Origin: Elusimicrobiota bacterium
GTDB taxonomy: Bacteria; Elusimicrobiota; Elusimicrobia; UBA1565; UBA9628
Length of the DNA: 64,000 nt
Direction of reading: 5' to 3'
NCBI GenBank assembly: GCA_016191335.1
Contig: JACPOW010000055.1
Location: forward strand, 1-64,000
In this document: positions 20,685-29,758 of the stretch, in pieces
Layout: the number at the start of each line of letters is the position of its first letter
Numbering within the stretch: the stretch's first letter is position 1
Made by a program: the position numbers and the translations under genes
Notes under the pieces: model-generated
Databases searched by the model: none
Told to the model about the DNA's origin: nothing
Seen by the model: only the letters and a program-made list of their open reading frames with translations

Positions 20685-21659
20685 CTAGCGCGGGACGTAG
20701 GCGCCGCCGCGCGTCGCGACGGCCTCGAGGTAGCGGATGGTGGCGAGCGTCTCCTCGTCGCGGCTCAGCTTCTTGAGGCCGAGCTTCTTCGCGGTGCCGA
20801 TGAACACCTCGACGGGGGGCGCGAGGTAGGCGGAGTAGGGCACGCCGCGCATCCCGTGGAAGTCCATCGAGATCGCGCCGAAGTTCTTGATGCGGCCGTC
20901 GGCCCGCGCGGCCTGGAGCTCCGGCGCGTCGAGGTCGAAGAGGTTCAGGGCGTGGCCCATGCGCGTGGGGAAGAACAGGATCTCGCCGTTGCTCGCGTCG
21001 AGCGGGACGAAGCCGCCGTGCTGGGCGCTCTGGAAGAAGTAGACCTTCTGGTTGCGGTCGGCGTTCATGTCGTAGCGCGCGGCGATGTCGCCCATCGTGG
21101 CGCGGATGCCCGCGCGGGCTTTCTCGATCTCCTCTCGCGCGCCCGGGGCGACCTCGCCCCACAGGTCGAGCTTGGCGAACTCCCGGTCGAGCCGTTCGGC
21201 CTCGCTGGCCGGCGGGGCCTCCTCGGCCTTCTTGCCGCCGAAGGGGTTGGCCATGCTCTTGAGCATGCCGAGGATCTTGGTCTTAAAGGAGGGCTGGGTT
21301 TTGTCGGACGGCGACGCGGCGGACTCCGGCGCTTCGTTCGGCGCGTCCGGCGTCGCGGCGGCGGAGAGTACGGGGCGGACGGCGGCGGGCGTCGCGACGG
21401 GAGCGAGAGCGGTCGGAGAGGCGACCGCGGAGACCGGCAGCGGCGCGGGAAGCGCCTGCGGCGTCAATCCGGACGGCGCGGCGAGCGAGGCGTTCAGCCC
21501 CGGCGCCGCCGTCGCGCCGAGCGCCGGCCCGCTCATCGGGCTCAGCGAGGTCTGCAGCGAGATCCGCGGCACGGCCGCGTCCGCGCCCGCCTCGGCGGAC
21601 ACGGCGACGCCCGCGCGGGCGGGGGAGGAGAGCATCAGAAGGAGCAATGCGGCGTGCAT
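20685..21659 (-). CDS. Secreted protein with Ala/Pro-rich linker
   Basis: A 324-residue exported protein of unknown function. The signal peptide (HAALLLLMLSSPARA) is followed by about 110 residues of Ala/Pro/Ser/Thr-rich low complexity, then a Lys-rich stretch and a folded C-terminal domain from about residue 150 (EAERLDREFAKLDLWGEVAPG). That domain contains KVYFFQSAQHGGFVPLDASNG and several aromatic residues. I do not recognise its family. TATGCT lies 7 nt before the ATG. Confidence 0.7.
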   Translation of the reverse strand: MHAALLLLMLSSPARAGVAVSAEAGADAAVPRISLQTSLSPMSGPALGATAAPGLNASLAAPSGLTPQALPAPLPVSAVASPTALAPVATPAAVRPVLSAAATPDAPNEAPESAASPSDKTQPSFKTKILGMLKSMANPFGGKKAEEAPPASEAERLDREFAKLDLWGEVAPGAREEIEKARAGIRATMGDIAARYDMNADRNQKVYFFQSAQHGGFVPLDASNGEILFFPTRMGHALNLFDLDAPELQAARADGRIKNFGAISMDFHGMRGVPYSAYLAPPVEVFIGTAKKLGLKKLSRDEETLATIRYLEAVATRGGAYVPR

Positions 21660-21666
21660 GACCTAG

Positions 21667-21672
21667 AGCATA
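21667..21672 (-). promoter_or_regulatory. -10 element, leaderless, for the 21659 secreted gene
   Basis: Minus-strand TATGCT, 7 nt before the ATG at 21659. Confidence 0.5.
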
Positions 21673-21764
21673 GGGCGCGAGCGGGGTTTCCGCCAGGGGT
21701 CATTGGGCCTTGAGATGATTAGGTCCTTCGATTCGCGAAAAATTATCGTGTGCTTTCAATCATA

Positions 21765-21790
21765 ATTCACTTTCGGCGCCGAAAGTGAAT
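21765..21790. repeat. 26-bp perfect palindrome
   Basis: Two exact 13-bp arms (21765-21777, 21778-21790) with no spacer and a GGCGCC centre, in the AT-rich 222-bp gap between the divergent secreted gene and the HNH gene. It could be a dimeric operator or a cruciform; no T-run follows. Confidence 0.85.
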
Positions 21791-21881
21791 AACCATTATT
21801 TTAAAAGGGTTAATTTTGTTAAAACGCGGGATTTCAACGGCTCCTGGCGGAACAAATCGGGGGCTCGATCGTATGATAGTA

Positions 21882-23045
21882 ATGAACGACCTCTCCCATC
21901 TTTCCAATGAAGAGCTGATCCGTTCGCTCAAGTCTTTGGTCGGCGACGAGCGCGTCGTCGTCGTCGCCGTGCTGAAGCACCTGACCGAATTCGAACACAG
22001 GCGCTTGGCGGAAAGCGAATCGTTCCCGTCATTGTTCGAGTACTGCGTGCGCGAGCTTCATTACGCGCAGGGCGAGGCGTTTCGGCGTATCCGCGCCGCG
22101 CGGGCGGCTGAGAAATTCGACGTTCTTTACGGTCATATCGAGAAAGGCGAGCTGTCGTTGACGACGCTCGCCATGCTTGAGCCGCATCTCAAGTGGGACA
22201 ACTACCGGAAGCTGATCCGCGCCGCGAAAGGATTGAGCACTCGCGAGGTCGAGGCGCTGGTCGCGTCGCTGAACCCCGTCGCCGCGGCGCCGGCCGAGCG
22301 CATCCGGATCGTGACCGTGGCGGCGTCGCCCGCGCCTGTGACGCCGGCGGATGAATTGTTCACGTCGCCGGTGGAGGCCGCGTCAACAAATGAGGTCCCG
22401 GCGGCGGCCCCGATGTCCTCGGCGGCTGAGTCTTCGACGAAACACGCGGCTGAATGCCCGATTGTTGCGTCCGCGGAGGCTTCGAAAGGTCCGGCGGCCG
22501 TGGCTCCTCCGCCGCCCGCTCCGCCGCCTCCGCTCGCTCCGCTCCCTCAGCCGGTCCGCCGGGCGCACTTCTCGTTCACCGCCGACGAGGATTTCCTGCG
22601 CGACTACGAGCGGGCGAAGGAGCTGTCGCGCCATCGATGGCCGGAGGGGAAGCAGGAGGACGTGTTCGGCGGGGCGATCAGGGCTCTGCTGGACAAGATC
22701 GATCCCGAAAAACGGAAGCGTCGGCGGGATCGCGGCCGGCGTCTCCTGGCGGGGGCGCGCAGCCGGCGCATCCCGGCGGCGGTGAAGGACGAGGTGTGGG
22801 ACCGGGACGGCGGCCGGTGCGTCTATGAATCGCCCGATGGGCGCGCCTGCGGAGCGCGGGCGAACCTGGAGTTCGACCACGTGCGGCCTTGGGCGCTGGG
22901 AGGGGGCTCCGGAGACGCGGCCAACGTCCGGCTGCTGTGCCGCGCGCACAACGGCCTCGAGGCCAGGAAGGCGTTCGGCGGGGCTCTCGTCGACGCGGCC
23001 GTCGCCCGACGGAGGGACGCCTTGCGGAGAGGGGTGAAAATATAA
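21882..23045 (+). CDS. HNH endonuclease domain protein (DUF222-like)
   Basis: A 387-residue protein. The N-terminal helical region (LSHLSNEELIRSLKSLV ... EYCVRELHYAQGEAFRRI ... LTTLAMLEPHL) is the DUF222-like part often joined to HNH nucleases. It is followed by a long Ala/Pro-rich linker and a C-terminal HNH domain with RDGGRCVY, FDHVRPWALGG, an Asn (DAANVRLLC) and the final His in CRAHNG. ATG 21882 is chosen; TATGAT lies 4 nt upstream, and ATG 21873 is an alternative. Such genes are often multicopy and mobile; the upstream region and N-terminal third are noticeably AT-richer than neighbours. Confidence 0.85.
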   Translation: MNDLSHLSNEELIRSLKSLVGDERVVVVAVLKHLTEFEHRRLAESESFPSLFEYCVRELHYAQGEAFRRIRAARAAEKFDVLYGHIEKGELSLTTLAMLEPHLKWDNYRKLIRAAKGLSTREVEALVASLNPVAAAPAERIRIVTVAASPAPVTPADELFTSPVEAASTNEVPAAAPMSSAAESSTKHAAECPIVASAEASKGPAAVAPPPPAPPPPLAPLPQPVRRAHFSFTADEDFLRDYERAKELSRHRWPEGKQEDVFGGAIRALLDKIDPEKRKRRRDRGRRLLAGARSRRIPAAVKDEVWDRDGGRCVYESPDGRACGARANLEFDHVRPWALGGGSGDAANVRLLCRAHNGLEARKAFGGALVDAAVARRRDALRRGVKI

Positions 23046-23060
23046 GAAAATGCTGGCGAA

Positions 23061-24170
23061 TTGACTGGTTTATACGCCCACATCCCGTTCTGCTCGGTGA
23101 AGTGCTTCTACTGCGACTTCGCCGCTTTTTCTGGGCAGGACAAGCTCGCCGACCGCTACCTCGCCGCGCTCGAGGCTGAGGCGGCGTTTCATCCCGCCTT
23201 CACGCCGGACACCCTTTACGTCGGAGGCGGCACGCCGTCGGAGCTGACGGCCCCGCAGATCGCCGACCTGTACGCGCGCCTGCGCCGCGCCTATCCCGGC
23301 GCGCGCTTCGCGGAGTCCACCTTCGAGGCCAACCCCGAGAGCCTCGACGAGGAGAAGCTCGCCGTGCTCGCGCGCGAGGGCGTGACCCGGCTCTCGATCG
23401 GCCTGCAGACGGCCGACGACGCGCTGCTGAAGGCGATCGGCCGCCGTCACACCGCCGCCGATTTCGCGCGGGCGTTCCTCGCCGCGCGCGCCGCCGGCAT
23501 CCCGGCGCTGTCGGTGGACCTGATGTTCGGCCTGCCGGGGCAGACGCTCGACAGCCTGCGCGCGACGCTCGACTTCGTCCTGGCGCTCGCGCCCGAGCAC
23601 GTCTCGCTGTACGGCCTCCAGATCGAGGACCGCACCTTGTTCGCCAAGCGCGGCGTCCGCGAGGACGGCGACCTCTCGCGCGAGATGTTCGACCTCTCGA
23701 TGCGCTCCCTGGCTTACGCCGGCCTCGAGCAGTACGAGATCTCCAACTACGCCCGGCCCGGGCACCGCTCCGCGCACAACATCAACTACTGGAAGCGCGG
23801 GGAGTACGTCGGCCTCGGCTGCTCGGCGGCGTCCTACTACGACGGCCGCCGCCAGGCCAACGAGTTCAAGATCACCGCGTATCTCCAGGCCGTCGAGGCC
23901 GGACGCCGCCCCATCGCCGAGAACGAGACCCCGCGCGGCCTCGAGGCGATCGGCGAGGAAGCCTTCCTCGGCCTGCGCCTGACGGAGGGCTTCGTCCCGT
24001 CCGAGGCCTTGCGCAAGGAGTTCGCCGGCGAGTGGGCCCTGCTGAAGTCGCGCGGGCTCGTCAGCGAGGAGGGGCCGCTCTGGCGCCTGTCGCCAGAGGG
24101 CGTGTTCCTCGCCAACGACGCTTTCCGGGAATTCGTCCCGCCGTTCGATCGTGAGGAGGCCACCGTATGA
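23061..24170 (+). CDS. hemW: Radical SAM heme chaperone HemW
   Basis: A 369-residue radical SAM protein of the HemN/HemW group. The 4Fe-4S motif is CSVKCFYC near residue 10, followed by YVGGGTPSEL, STFEANPES, SIGLQTADD, DLMFGLPGQT and EISNYARPG. HemW-type proteins bind heme and are thought to deliver it; they lack coproporphyrinogen oxidase activity. The very short N-terminus before the cysteines fits HemW rather than HemN. The start is TTG (23061); no ATG is available because an upstream ATG frame stops at once. The stop overlaps the phoH2 start as ATGA. Confidence 0.9.
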   Translation: MTGLYAHIPFCSVKCFYCDFAAFSGQDKLADRYLAALEAEAAFHPAFTPDTLYVGGGTPSELTAPQIADLYARLRRAYPGARFAESTFEANPESLDEEKLAVLAREGVTRLSIGLQTADDALLKAIGRRHTAADFARAFLAARAAGIPALSVDLMFGLPGQTLDSLRATLDFVLALAPEHVSLYGLQIEDRTLFAKRGVREDGDLSREMFDLSMRSLAYAGLEQYEISNYARPGHRSAHNINYWKRGEYVGLGCSAASYYDGRRQANEFKITAYLQAVEAGRRPIAENETPRGLEAIGEEAFLGLRLTEGFVPSEALRKEFAGEWALLKSRGLVSEEGPLWRLSPEGVFLANDAFREFVPPFDREEATV

Positions 24171-25468
24171 AGACCTTCGTGCTCGACACCAACGTGATAC
24201 TTCACGATCCGATGTCCATGTTCTCCTTCGAGGGGTCGCGCGTCGTGCTGCCCCTGACCGTCATCGAGGAGCTCGACACCTTCAAGCGCAACAACGACGA
24301 GCGCGGCCGCTCGGCCCGCTTCGTCTCGCGCAAGCTCGACGAGCTGCGCAAGGGCGGCAAGCTGTCGAACTGGGTCCCGCTGGAGCACGGCGGCAAGCTC
24401 AAGGTCGAGATCCAGGTCTCCGACGGGCTGCCCAAGGCCTTCTCCGCGCACACGAAAGACAACGAGATCCTGAGCTGCGCGCAATACCTCAAGAAGCAGG
24501 GCGAGAACGTGGTGTTCATCTCCAAGGACATCAACCTGCGCATCAAGGCCGAGTCGCTCGGCCTCGAGACCCAGGACTACGAGAAGGAGAAGGTCGACAT
24601 CGACGACCTGTACAAGGGCTGGCGCGAGGCCGCCGTCTCCGGCGAGGAGATCGACGCCTTCTACCGCGACAAGCGCGTGCCGGCGAGCATCCCGGACCTG
24701 ATCCCCAACGAGTTCATCATCCTCAAGGCCGAGGGCACCTCGAAGAGCGCGCTCGCCCGCTACGACCAGAAGACGAAGTCGCTCGTGCCGCTGGTGCGCG
24801 CGGACTCGGCGCCGTGGGGCATCAAGCCCCTCAATATAGAGCAGCGCTTCGCGCTCGAGCTCCTGCTCAACCCGGACATCCAGCTCGTGACCCTCGTCGG
24901 CCTCGCCGGCTCGGGCAAGACGATGATCGCGCTGGCCTCGGCGCTCCAGCAGACGCTCGAGGAGAAGCTGTACCGCCGCATCCTCGTCGCGCGCCCCGTC
25001 ATCGCGGTCGGCCACGACCTCGGCTTCCTGCCGGGCACGAAGGAGGAGAAGCTCACCAACTGGATGGGCGCCATCTACGACAACCTGTCCTACCTGCTCG
25101 AGAAGCCGAAGGGCGCGCTCGAGACGACGGACATGGACATCCAGATGCTGATGGAGGAGGGCATCCTCGAGATCGAGGCGGTCACCTACCTGCGCGGCCG
25201 CACGCTGCCCGGCCTGCTGATCATCATCGACGACTCCCAGAACCTGACGCCGCACGAGATCAAGACCATCATCTCGCGCGCCGGACAGGGGGCGAAGATC
25301 ATCCTCACCGGCGACCCGCACCAGGTGGACAACTACTACCTCGACGCGACCTCGAACGGCCTCACGAACCTCGTCGAGCGCTTCAAGGGCCAGGGGCTGT
25401 TCGGCCACGTCACCTTCACCAAGAGCGAGCGCTCCGTGCTCGCCGCGCTGGCCTCGGACCTGCTGTGA
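24167..25468 (+). CDS. phoH2: PhoH2: PIN domain fused to PhoH ATPase
   Basis: A 433-residue protein, with an N-terminal PIN nuclease domain (acidic residues in FVLDTNVILHD, IEELDTFK, TKDNEIL and ISKDINL) and a C-terminal PhoH ATPase (Walker A VGLAGSGKTMIAL). Walker B reads LLIIIDDSQNLTPHE, so the usual catalytic Glu of DEAQN is Asp. PhoH2 proteins are described as RNA helicase/ribonucleases. It overlaps hemW by 4 nt and the following response regulator by GTGA, so all three are translationally coupled. Confidence 0.93.
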   Translation: MKTFVLDTNVILHDPMSMFSFEGSRVVLPLTVIEELDTFKRNNDERGRSARFVSRKLDELRKGGKLSNWVPLEHGGKLKVEIQVSDGLPKAFSAHTKDNEILSCAQYLKKQGENVVFISKDINLRIKAESLGLETQDYEKEKVDIDDLYKGWREAAVSGEEIDAFYRDKRVPASIPDLIPNEFIILKAEGTSKSALARYDQKTKSLVPLVRADSAPWGIKPLNIEQRFALELLLNPDIQLVTLVGLAGSGKTMIALASALQQTLEEKLYRRILVARPVIAVGHDLGFLPGTKEEKLTNWMGAIYDNLSYLLEKPKGALETTDMDIQMLMEEGILEIEAVTYLRGRTLPGLLIIIDDSQNLTPHEIKTIISRAGQGAKIILTGDPHQVDNYYLDATSNGLTNLVERFKGQGLFGHVTFTKSERSVLAALASDLL

Positions 25469-25860
25469 GCGGGAAGGCCAAGCCCGCCGGACCGCGACGC
25501 AAGATCATCATCGTCGACGACGACGTGCTGATCCGCGAGACGGTGCGCCTGGCGCTCGACCACGCGGGCTACTATGTCATCGCCGTGGGCGAGCCGGAGC
25601 GGGCGCTGGCCGTCATCCGCGCGGAAAAGCCGGACCTCGTCATCATGGACCTGTACATGCCGGGCTCCGACGGCCGCGACCTGATCCGCGCGCTCAAGTC
25701 CGATCCGGAGATCGCGAAGACGCCCGTCATCCTGTTCTCGGGCTCCGACGAGGCCATCGACGTCGTCAGCGGCCTGCAGTCGGGAGCCGTCGAATACCTC
25801 GGCAAGCCGATCGACGGCGAGGTCCTGCTCGCGAAGATCAAGCACATCCTGAAGGCCTGA
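25465..25860 (+). CDS. Single-domain response regulator
   Basis: A 131-residue CheY-like receiver. The acid pocket is IIIVDDD (about residues 18-20), the phospho-Asp is D62 in LVIMDLYMPG, the Ser/Thr position is in LFSGSD and the conserved Lys is in YLGKPID. There is no output domain. The GTG start overlaps the phoH2 stop (GTGA), and valS starts 1 bp after its stop. No cognate kinase is next to it. Confidence 0.92.
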   Translation: MSGKAKPAGPRRKIIIVDDDVLIRETVRLALDHAGYYVIAVGEPERALAVIRAEKPDLVIMDLYMPGSDGRDLIRALKSDPEIAKTPVILFSGSDEAIDVVSGLQSGAVEYLGKPIDGEVLLAKIKHILKA

Positions 25861-25861
25861 C

Positions 25862-28453
25862 ATGCTCGACAAAGCCTACGATCCGAAGCCGGTCGAGGAA
25901 GCGCGCCTCGCGTCCTGGGACGCGGCGAAGCTCTCGCACTCCGAGCCGCGCGAGGGCGCCCGGCCGTTCACCATCGTCATCCCGCCGCCCAACGTGACGG
26001 GCGCGCTCCACATCGGCCACGCGCTCAACAATTCCCTTCAAGACGCGTTCATCCGGCACCACCGCATGCTGGGCCAGGAAGCGTGCTGGGTGCCGGGCTG
26101 CGACCACGGCGGCATCGCCACGCAGAACGTGATGGAGAAGCAGCTCAAGGCCGAGAAGGTGGACCGCCACGCCCTCGGGCGAGAGGCGTTCCTGGAGCGC
26201 ATGCAGGTCTGGACGCGGGACTGCAAGAAGACCATATTGGGCCAATTGCACCGCCTCGGGGCCTCGCTCGACTGGCAGCGCGAGGCGTTCACGATGGACG
26301 AGCCGCGGGCGAACGCGGTGTATCACGCCTTTAAAACGCTGTGGGAACGCGGGCTGATCTATCGCGGGGAACGGCTCGTGAACTGGTGCGTCAGGTGCGG
26401 AACGGCGCTCTCGGATATCGAAGTCGAACGGGAAGAACGGAAGGGCGCTCTTTACCACATCCATTATAAAAACGTCGATGGCGGGGACGGCATTGTTGTC
26501 GCCACCACCCGACCGGTCACGATGTTCGGCGACACCGCGGTCGCGATCAACCCTAAAGATCCTCGCTGGAAGCACATGGTGGGGAAGACGGTCCTCATTC
26601 CCCTTATCGACCGGCCGATTCCCATCGTCGAAGACTCGTACGTCGACTTCGAGTTCGGCACCGGAGGCTTGAAGGTCACGCCCGCGCACGACCAGAACGA
26701 CTGGGAACTGGGCGAACGGCACAAATTGCCGGCCATCAAGGCCATCGGCCCCGACGGGAAGCTCACCGAGGCGGCCGGCCCGTACGCGGGACTCTCGCGC
26801 GAGAAGGCGCACGACGCGGTCGTCGCGGACCTGGAAGCGAAGGGCTATCTGCGCAAGAAGGAAGACCATAAGTCGGCCGTTCAGACCTGCTATCGCTGCG
26901 GCTCGGTCATCGAGCCTCTTCTCTCGCTGCAGTGGTTCGTCAAGCAGACCGAGTTGGCCAAGGCCCCGTTGAAGGCTTTGGATGCCGGCGAATTCAAGAT
27001 CTACCCGAAGAACTGGGAAAAACCCTACCGCGATTGGCTGGTGAATATCAAAGATTGGTGCGTGTCCCGCCAGATCTGGTGGGGCCACCGCATTCCCGTC
27101 TGGTACAAGGACGGGGAGAAGCCCGTGGTGTCTCTGGGCTCGCCCGGCGCGGGCTGGACCCAGGACCCGGACGTGCTCGACACCTGGTTCTCCTCGGCCC
27201 TGTGGCCGCTCGCGGTGTTCGGCTGGCCGGAGAAGACGAAGGACCTCGCCTACTACTACCCGACCTCGACCCTCGTCACCGGCTACGAGATCCTGTACCT
27301 GTGGGTCGCCCGCATGCAGATGATGGGCCACGCCTTCCTCGACAAGCCCGCCTTCCCCGACGCCGTCATCCACGGCATCGTGCGCGACAAGAGCGGCAAG
27401 AAGATGTCGAAGTCGCTCGGCAACGTCGTCGACCCCCTGCTGATGATGGACAAGCACGGCACCGACGCCCTGCGCTTCGCGCTGATGGCGCAGGCCAACC
27501 CGGGCAAGGACATCGCCTTCGACGAGCAGACCGTCGTCGGGGCGCGCAACTTCGTCAACAAGCTCTGGAACTCGACCCGGTTCGTGCTCATGAACCTGCC
27601 GGAGGCCCCCGCCGTCTACACGCTGTCGTCGAAGAACCTCGAGGCCGCCGACCGGTGGATCCTGTCCCGCTACCAGCGCGTGATCGCCCGCTCGCAGGCC
27701 AGCCTGAGCGAATACGATCCGGCCGCCGCCGCGCAGGAGCTGTACGTCTTCCTGTGGGACGAGTTCTGCGCCTGGTACATCGAGCTCGCGAAAGGCCGGC
27801 TGACAGGCCCCGAGGGAGAAGGCAAGGACGCGGTCCGCGCCGTGCTCGTGCAGGTCATCGCCGGCTCGCTGAAGCTGCTGCACCCGATCATGCCGTTCGT
27901 GACGGAGGAGCTCTACGCCGCGGTCAAGCCGTTCGCCGGGGAATCGGCCGAGTTCATCCTGAAGGGCGGCTATCCGAAGCTCGCCGACGACTGGTCGGAC
28001 CCCGGGATCGAGAAGGAGATGAGCGAGGTCATGGGCGCCGTGTCCGCGATCCGCTCCCTGCGCTCCCAGCTCAACGTGCCTCCCGGCCTCAAGATCAAGG
28101 CCGTGTTCGAGGGGGACGTCCGGCAGCGCCCCTACGTGCTGCTCCTGGCTCAGCTCGAGAGCCTCGAGCCGATGAACGGCGCCCGCCCCGCCCAGAGCGC
28201 GACGGCCGTCGCCGACGGCGCGACCTTCCACATCCCGCTGGCGGGCGTCATCGACTTCGCCAAGGAGCGCGAGCGCCTGGCAAAGGACCTGGCCAAGGCC
28301 GAGGGCGACATCGAGAAATGCGAGGCGAAGCTCAAGAACCTCTCCGCCGCCGCCTCCGCCCCCGCGGAGAAGGTCGCCGAGGCCAAGGAGCAGCGCGACG
28401 CCGCGCTCGCCCGCCGCGACCGTCTCAAAGAGACGATCGCCGTCTTGTCGTGA
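25862..28453 (+). CDS. valS: Valyl-tRNA synthetase
   Basis: Charges tRNA-Val, 863 residues. Class I signatures are PPPNVTGALHIGHALNN (HIGH) and KSGKKMSKSLGN (KMSKS). The editing domain shows TTRPVTMFGDTAVAINP and FGTGGLKVTPAHDQND; the anticodon domain and the C-terminal coiled coil (FAKERERLAKDLAKAE ...) are complete. Codon use changes inside the gene: from about 26220 to 27080 Glu, Lys and Tyr codons are mostly GAA, AAA, TAT, unlike the GAG/AAG/TAC preference on both sides. It follows the response regulator by 1 bp and overlaps the next gene by GTGA. Confidence 0.97.
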   Translation: MLDKAYDPKPVEEARLASWDAAKLSHSEPREGARPFTIVIPPPNVTGALHIGHALNNSLQDAFIRHHRMLGQEACWVPGCDHGGIATQNVMEKQLKAEKVDRHALGREAFLERMQVWTRDCKKTILGQLHRLGASLDWQREAFTMDEPRANAVYHAFKTLWERGLIYRGERLVNWCVRCGTALSDIEVEREERKGALYHIHYKNVDGGDGIVVATTRPVTMFGDTAVAINPKDPRWKHMVGKTVLIPLIDRPIPIVEDSYVDFEFGTGGLKVTPAHDQNDWELGERHKLPAIKAIGPDGKLTEAAGPYAGLSREKAHDAVVADLEAKGYLRKKEDHKSAVQTCYRCGSVIEPLLSLQWFVKQTELAKAPLKALDAGEFKIYPKNWEKPYRDWLVNIKDWCVSRQIWWGHRIPVWYKDGEKPVVSLGSPGAGWTQDPDVLDTWFSSALWPLAVFGWPEKTKDLAYYYPTSTLVTGYEILYLWVARMQMMGHAFLDKPAFPDAVIHGIVRDKSGKKMSKSLGNVVDPLLMMDKHGTDALRFALMAQANPGKDIAFDEQTVVGARNFVNKLWNSTRFVLMNLPEAPAVYTLSSKNLEAADRWILSRYQRVIARSQASLSEYDPAAAAQELYVFLWDEFCAWYIELAKGRLTGPEGEGKDAVRAVLVQVIAGSLKLLHPIMPFVTEELYAAVKPFAGESAEFILKGGYPKLADDWSDPGIEKEMSEVMGAVSAIRSLRSQLNVPPGLKIKAVFEGDVRQRPYVLLLAQLESLEPMNGARPAQSATAVADGATFHIPLAGVIDFAKERERLAKDLAKAEGDIEKCEAKLKNLSAAASAPAEKVAEAKEQRDAALARRDRLKETIAVLS

Positions 28454-29208
28454 GCGTCCTGTTCGCCGTCCTGCTCGCGGCCACGGCCGCGGCGCAGAAC
28501 CCGATGTACGGCGCCAACGCGCCGCCCGCCGCCTCGACGGAGACCGTCACCGCCTCGACCGCGGCGGTGTCGGCGTCGACCTCCACGGCTCCGACCGACG
28601 AGACGGCCGGCCGCGGCTTCAAGGTGGGGGGCGACGCGCCCAAGCCGAAGCTGGCGCGCCCCCTGCACGCGGTGATCCACAAGGACGCCGTCGATTGGGA
28701 GCCGCTGGGGCTGCGCGTCGGAGGCGTCCCCGGCGCCGCCGAGAACGCGGCGGCGCTGAAGGTGGTCAAGGTCAAGGGGCGGATGAAGGGGGAAAACTCG
28801 AAGGCCCGCTCCGTCGCGCGCCTGCACAAGGGCAAGAAGGACTCGGTCTGGCTCGTGATCTCCCTGTACCCGAAGTCGCTCGAGCGCCGGAGGACCCACT
28901 TCGAGCTGCGCTTCCGCGTCTTCGAGGGCTTCGTCGAGGACGTCGAGGCCGCGGCCGTCACCGTGACCGACCGCCGCCGCCAGAAGTCCGACCGCCTGCT
29001 CGATTCCTGGGACCTGCGCGACCAGGCGATCGAGTACGAATCGGAGCGCCCGGGCTCGGGGCAGTTCGTCGTGGCCGAGCTCGACCCCCGCCCCGGCTCC
29101 TCCGCGCGCAACTCGGGACGCCTCGAGAAGGCGGAGTTCGCACACAAGGACCTGGGCTTCGTGAACCTGTCCTGGTCCGTCCGCGGCCTGAAAGCGCTGG
29201 GGAAATGA
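28450..29208 (+). CDS. Secreted protein of unknown function
   Basis: A 252-residue protein starting at GTG 28450, overlapping valS as GTGA. The N-terminus is a short signal peptide (VLFAVLLAATAAAQN) followed by a Ser/Thr/Ala-rich linker (about residues 25-60). The rest is a basic, beta-rich domain (VWLVISLYPKSLERRRTHFELRF shortened here to its ends, residues about 135-160) with no recognised family. It probably depends on valS translation for expression. Confidence 0.65.
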   Translation: MSVLFAVLLAATAAAQNPMYGANAPPAASTETVTASTAAVSASTSTAPTDETAGRGFKVGGDAPKPKLARPLHAVIHKDAVDWEPLGLRVGGVPGAAENAAALKVVKVKGRMKGENSKARSVARLHKGKKDSVWLVISLYPKSLERRRTHFELRFRVFEGFVEDVEAAAVTVTDRRRQKSDRLLDSWDLRDQAIEYESERPGSGQFVVAELDPRPGSSARNSGRLEKAEFAHKDLGFVNLSWSVRGLKALGK

Positions 29209-29221
29209 CCGTCACCGGTCA

Positions 29222-29250
29222 TTGACAGCCCGGGCTTTCGAACTTACAAT
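29222..29250 (+). promoter_or_regulatory. Consensus sigma-70 promoter, leaderless, for response regulator
   Basis: TTGACA (29222-29227), 17 bp, TACAAT (29245-29250), then 6 nt to the ATG at 29257. This is the clearest promoter in the window, and its predicted start point falls on the start codon. Confidence 0.85.
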
Positions 29251-29256
29251 CCGTTC

Positions 29257-29754
29257 ATGGCCAAGATATTGGTGTACGATGCGGACGCGCGTTTCGGCGA
29301 GTCGTTGAAGAACTTCCTGGCCTCGCTCGGCCACGAGCCCATCCTCGCCTCGGACGGCTACAGCGTCCTGCCCCTGGCCGAGCAGCACCGGCCGAGCCTG
29401 TTCATCCTCGACTACAAGCTGCCCGAGGCCGCCGGCTTCGAGATCCTCAAGCGCCTCCGGGCGACCGCGGCGTTCGTCGCGACGCCGGTCATCTTCGCGA
29501 GCGCCACGCCCAAGTTCGAGATCGAGATGACCGTGATGGACGCGGCCGGTTTCGGCTACGTGGAGAAGCCGCTCAACGGCGCGCAGCTCAAGGAGGCCAT
29601 CGCGGCCATGCTGGGCGCGCAGCGCCCCGCCGCGGCGCCGGCCGCCGCCGTCCCTCCGCCCGGAGCGCCTCTCCGGGAGCCCTCGGCCCCGGCCGCCTTC
29701 ACCGGCGAGCCCGACCTCGACGGCTCCCGCGACGACGTCATCGAGCTGGACTAG
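29257..29754 (+). CDS. Response regulator receiver with Ala/Pro tail
   Basis: A 165-residue protein whose first 120 residues form a CheY-like receiver: acidic YDADAR, phospho-Asp D52 in LFILDYKLPE, and Lys in YVEKPLN. The first acidic pocket residue pair is D-x-D rather than DD. The last 45 residues are Ala/Pro-rich and end in an acidic DDVIELD. It has no output domain and is monocistronic with a strong leaderless promoter. The partner kinase is unknown. Confidence 0.88.
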   Translation: MAKILVYDADARFGESLKNFLASLGHEPILASDGYSVLPLAEQHRPSLFILDYKLPEAAGFEILKRLRATAAFVATPVIFASATPKFEIEMTVMDAAGFGYVEKPLNGAQLKEAIAAMLGAQRPAAAPAAAVPPPGAPLREPSAPAAFTGEPDLDGSRDDVIELD

Positions 29755-29758
29755 CGCG

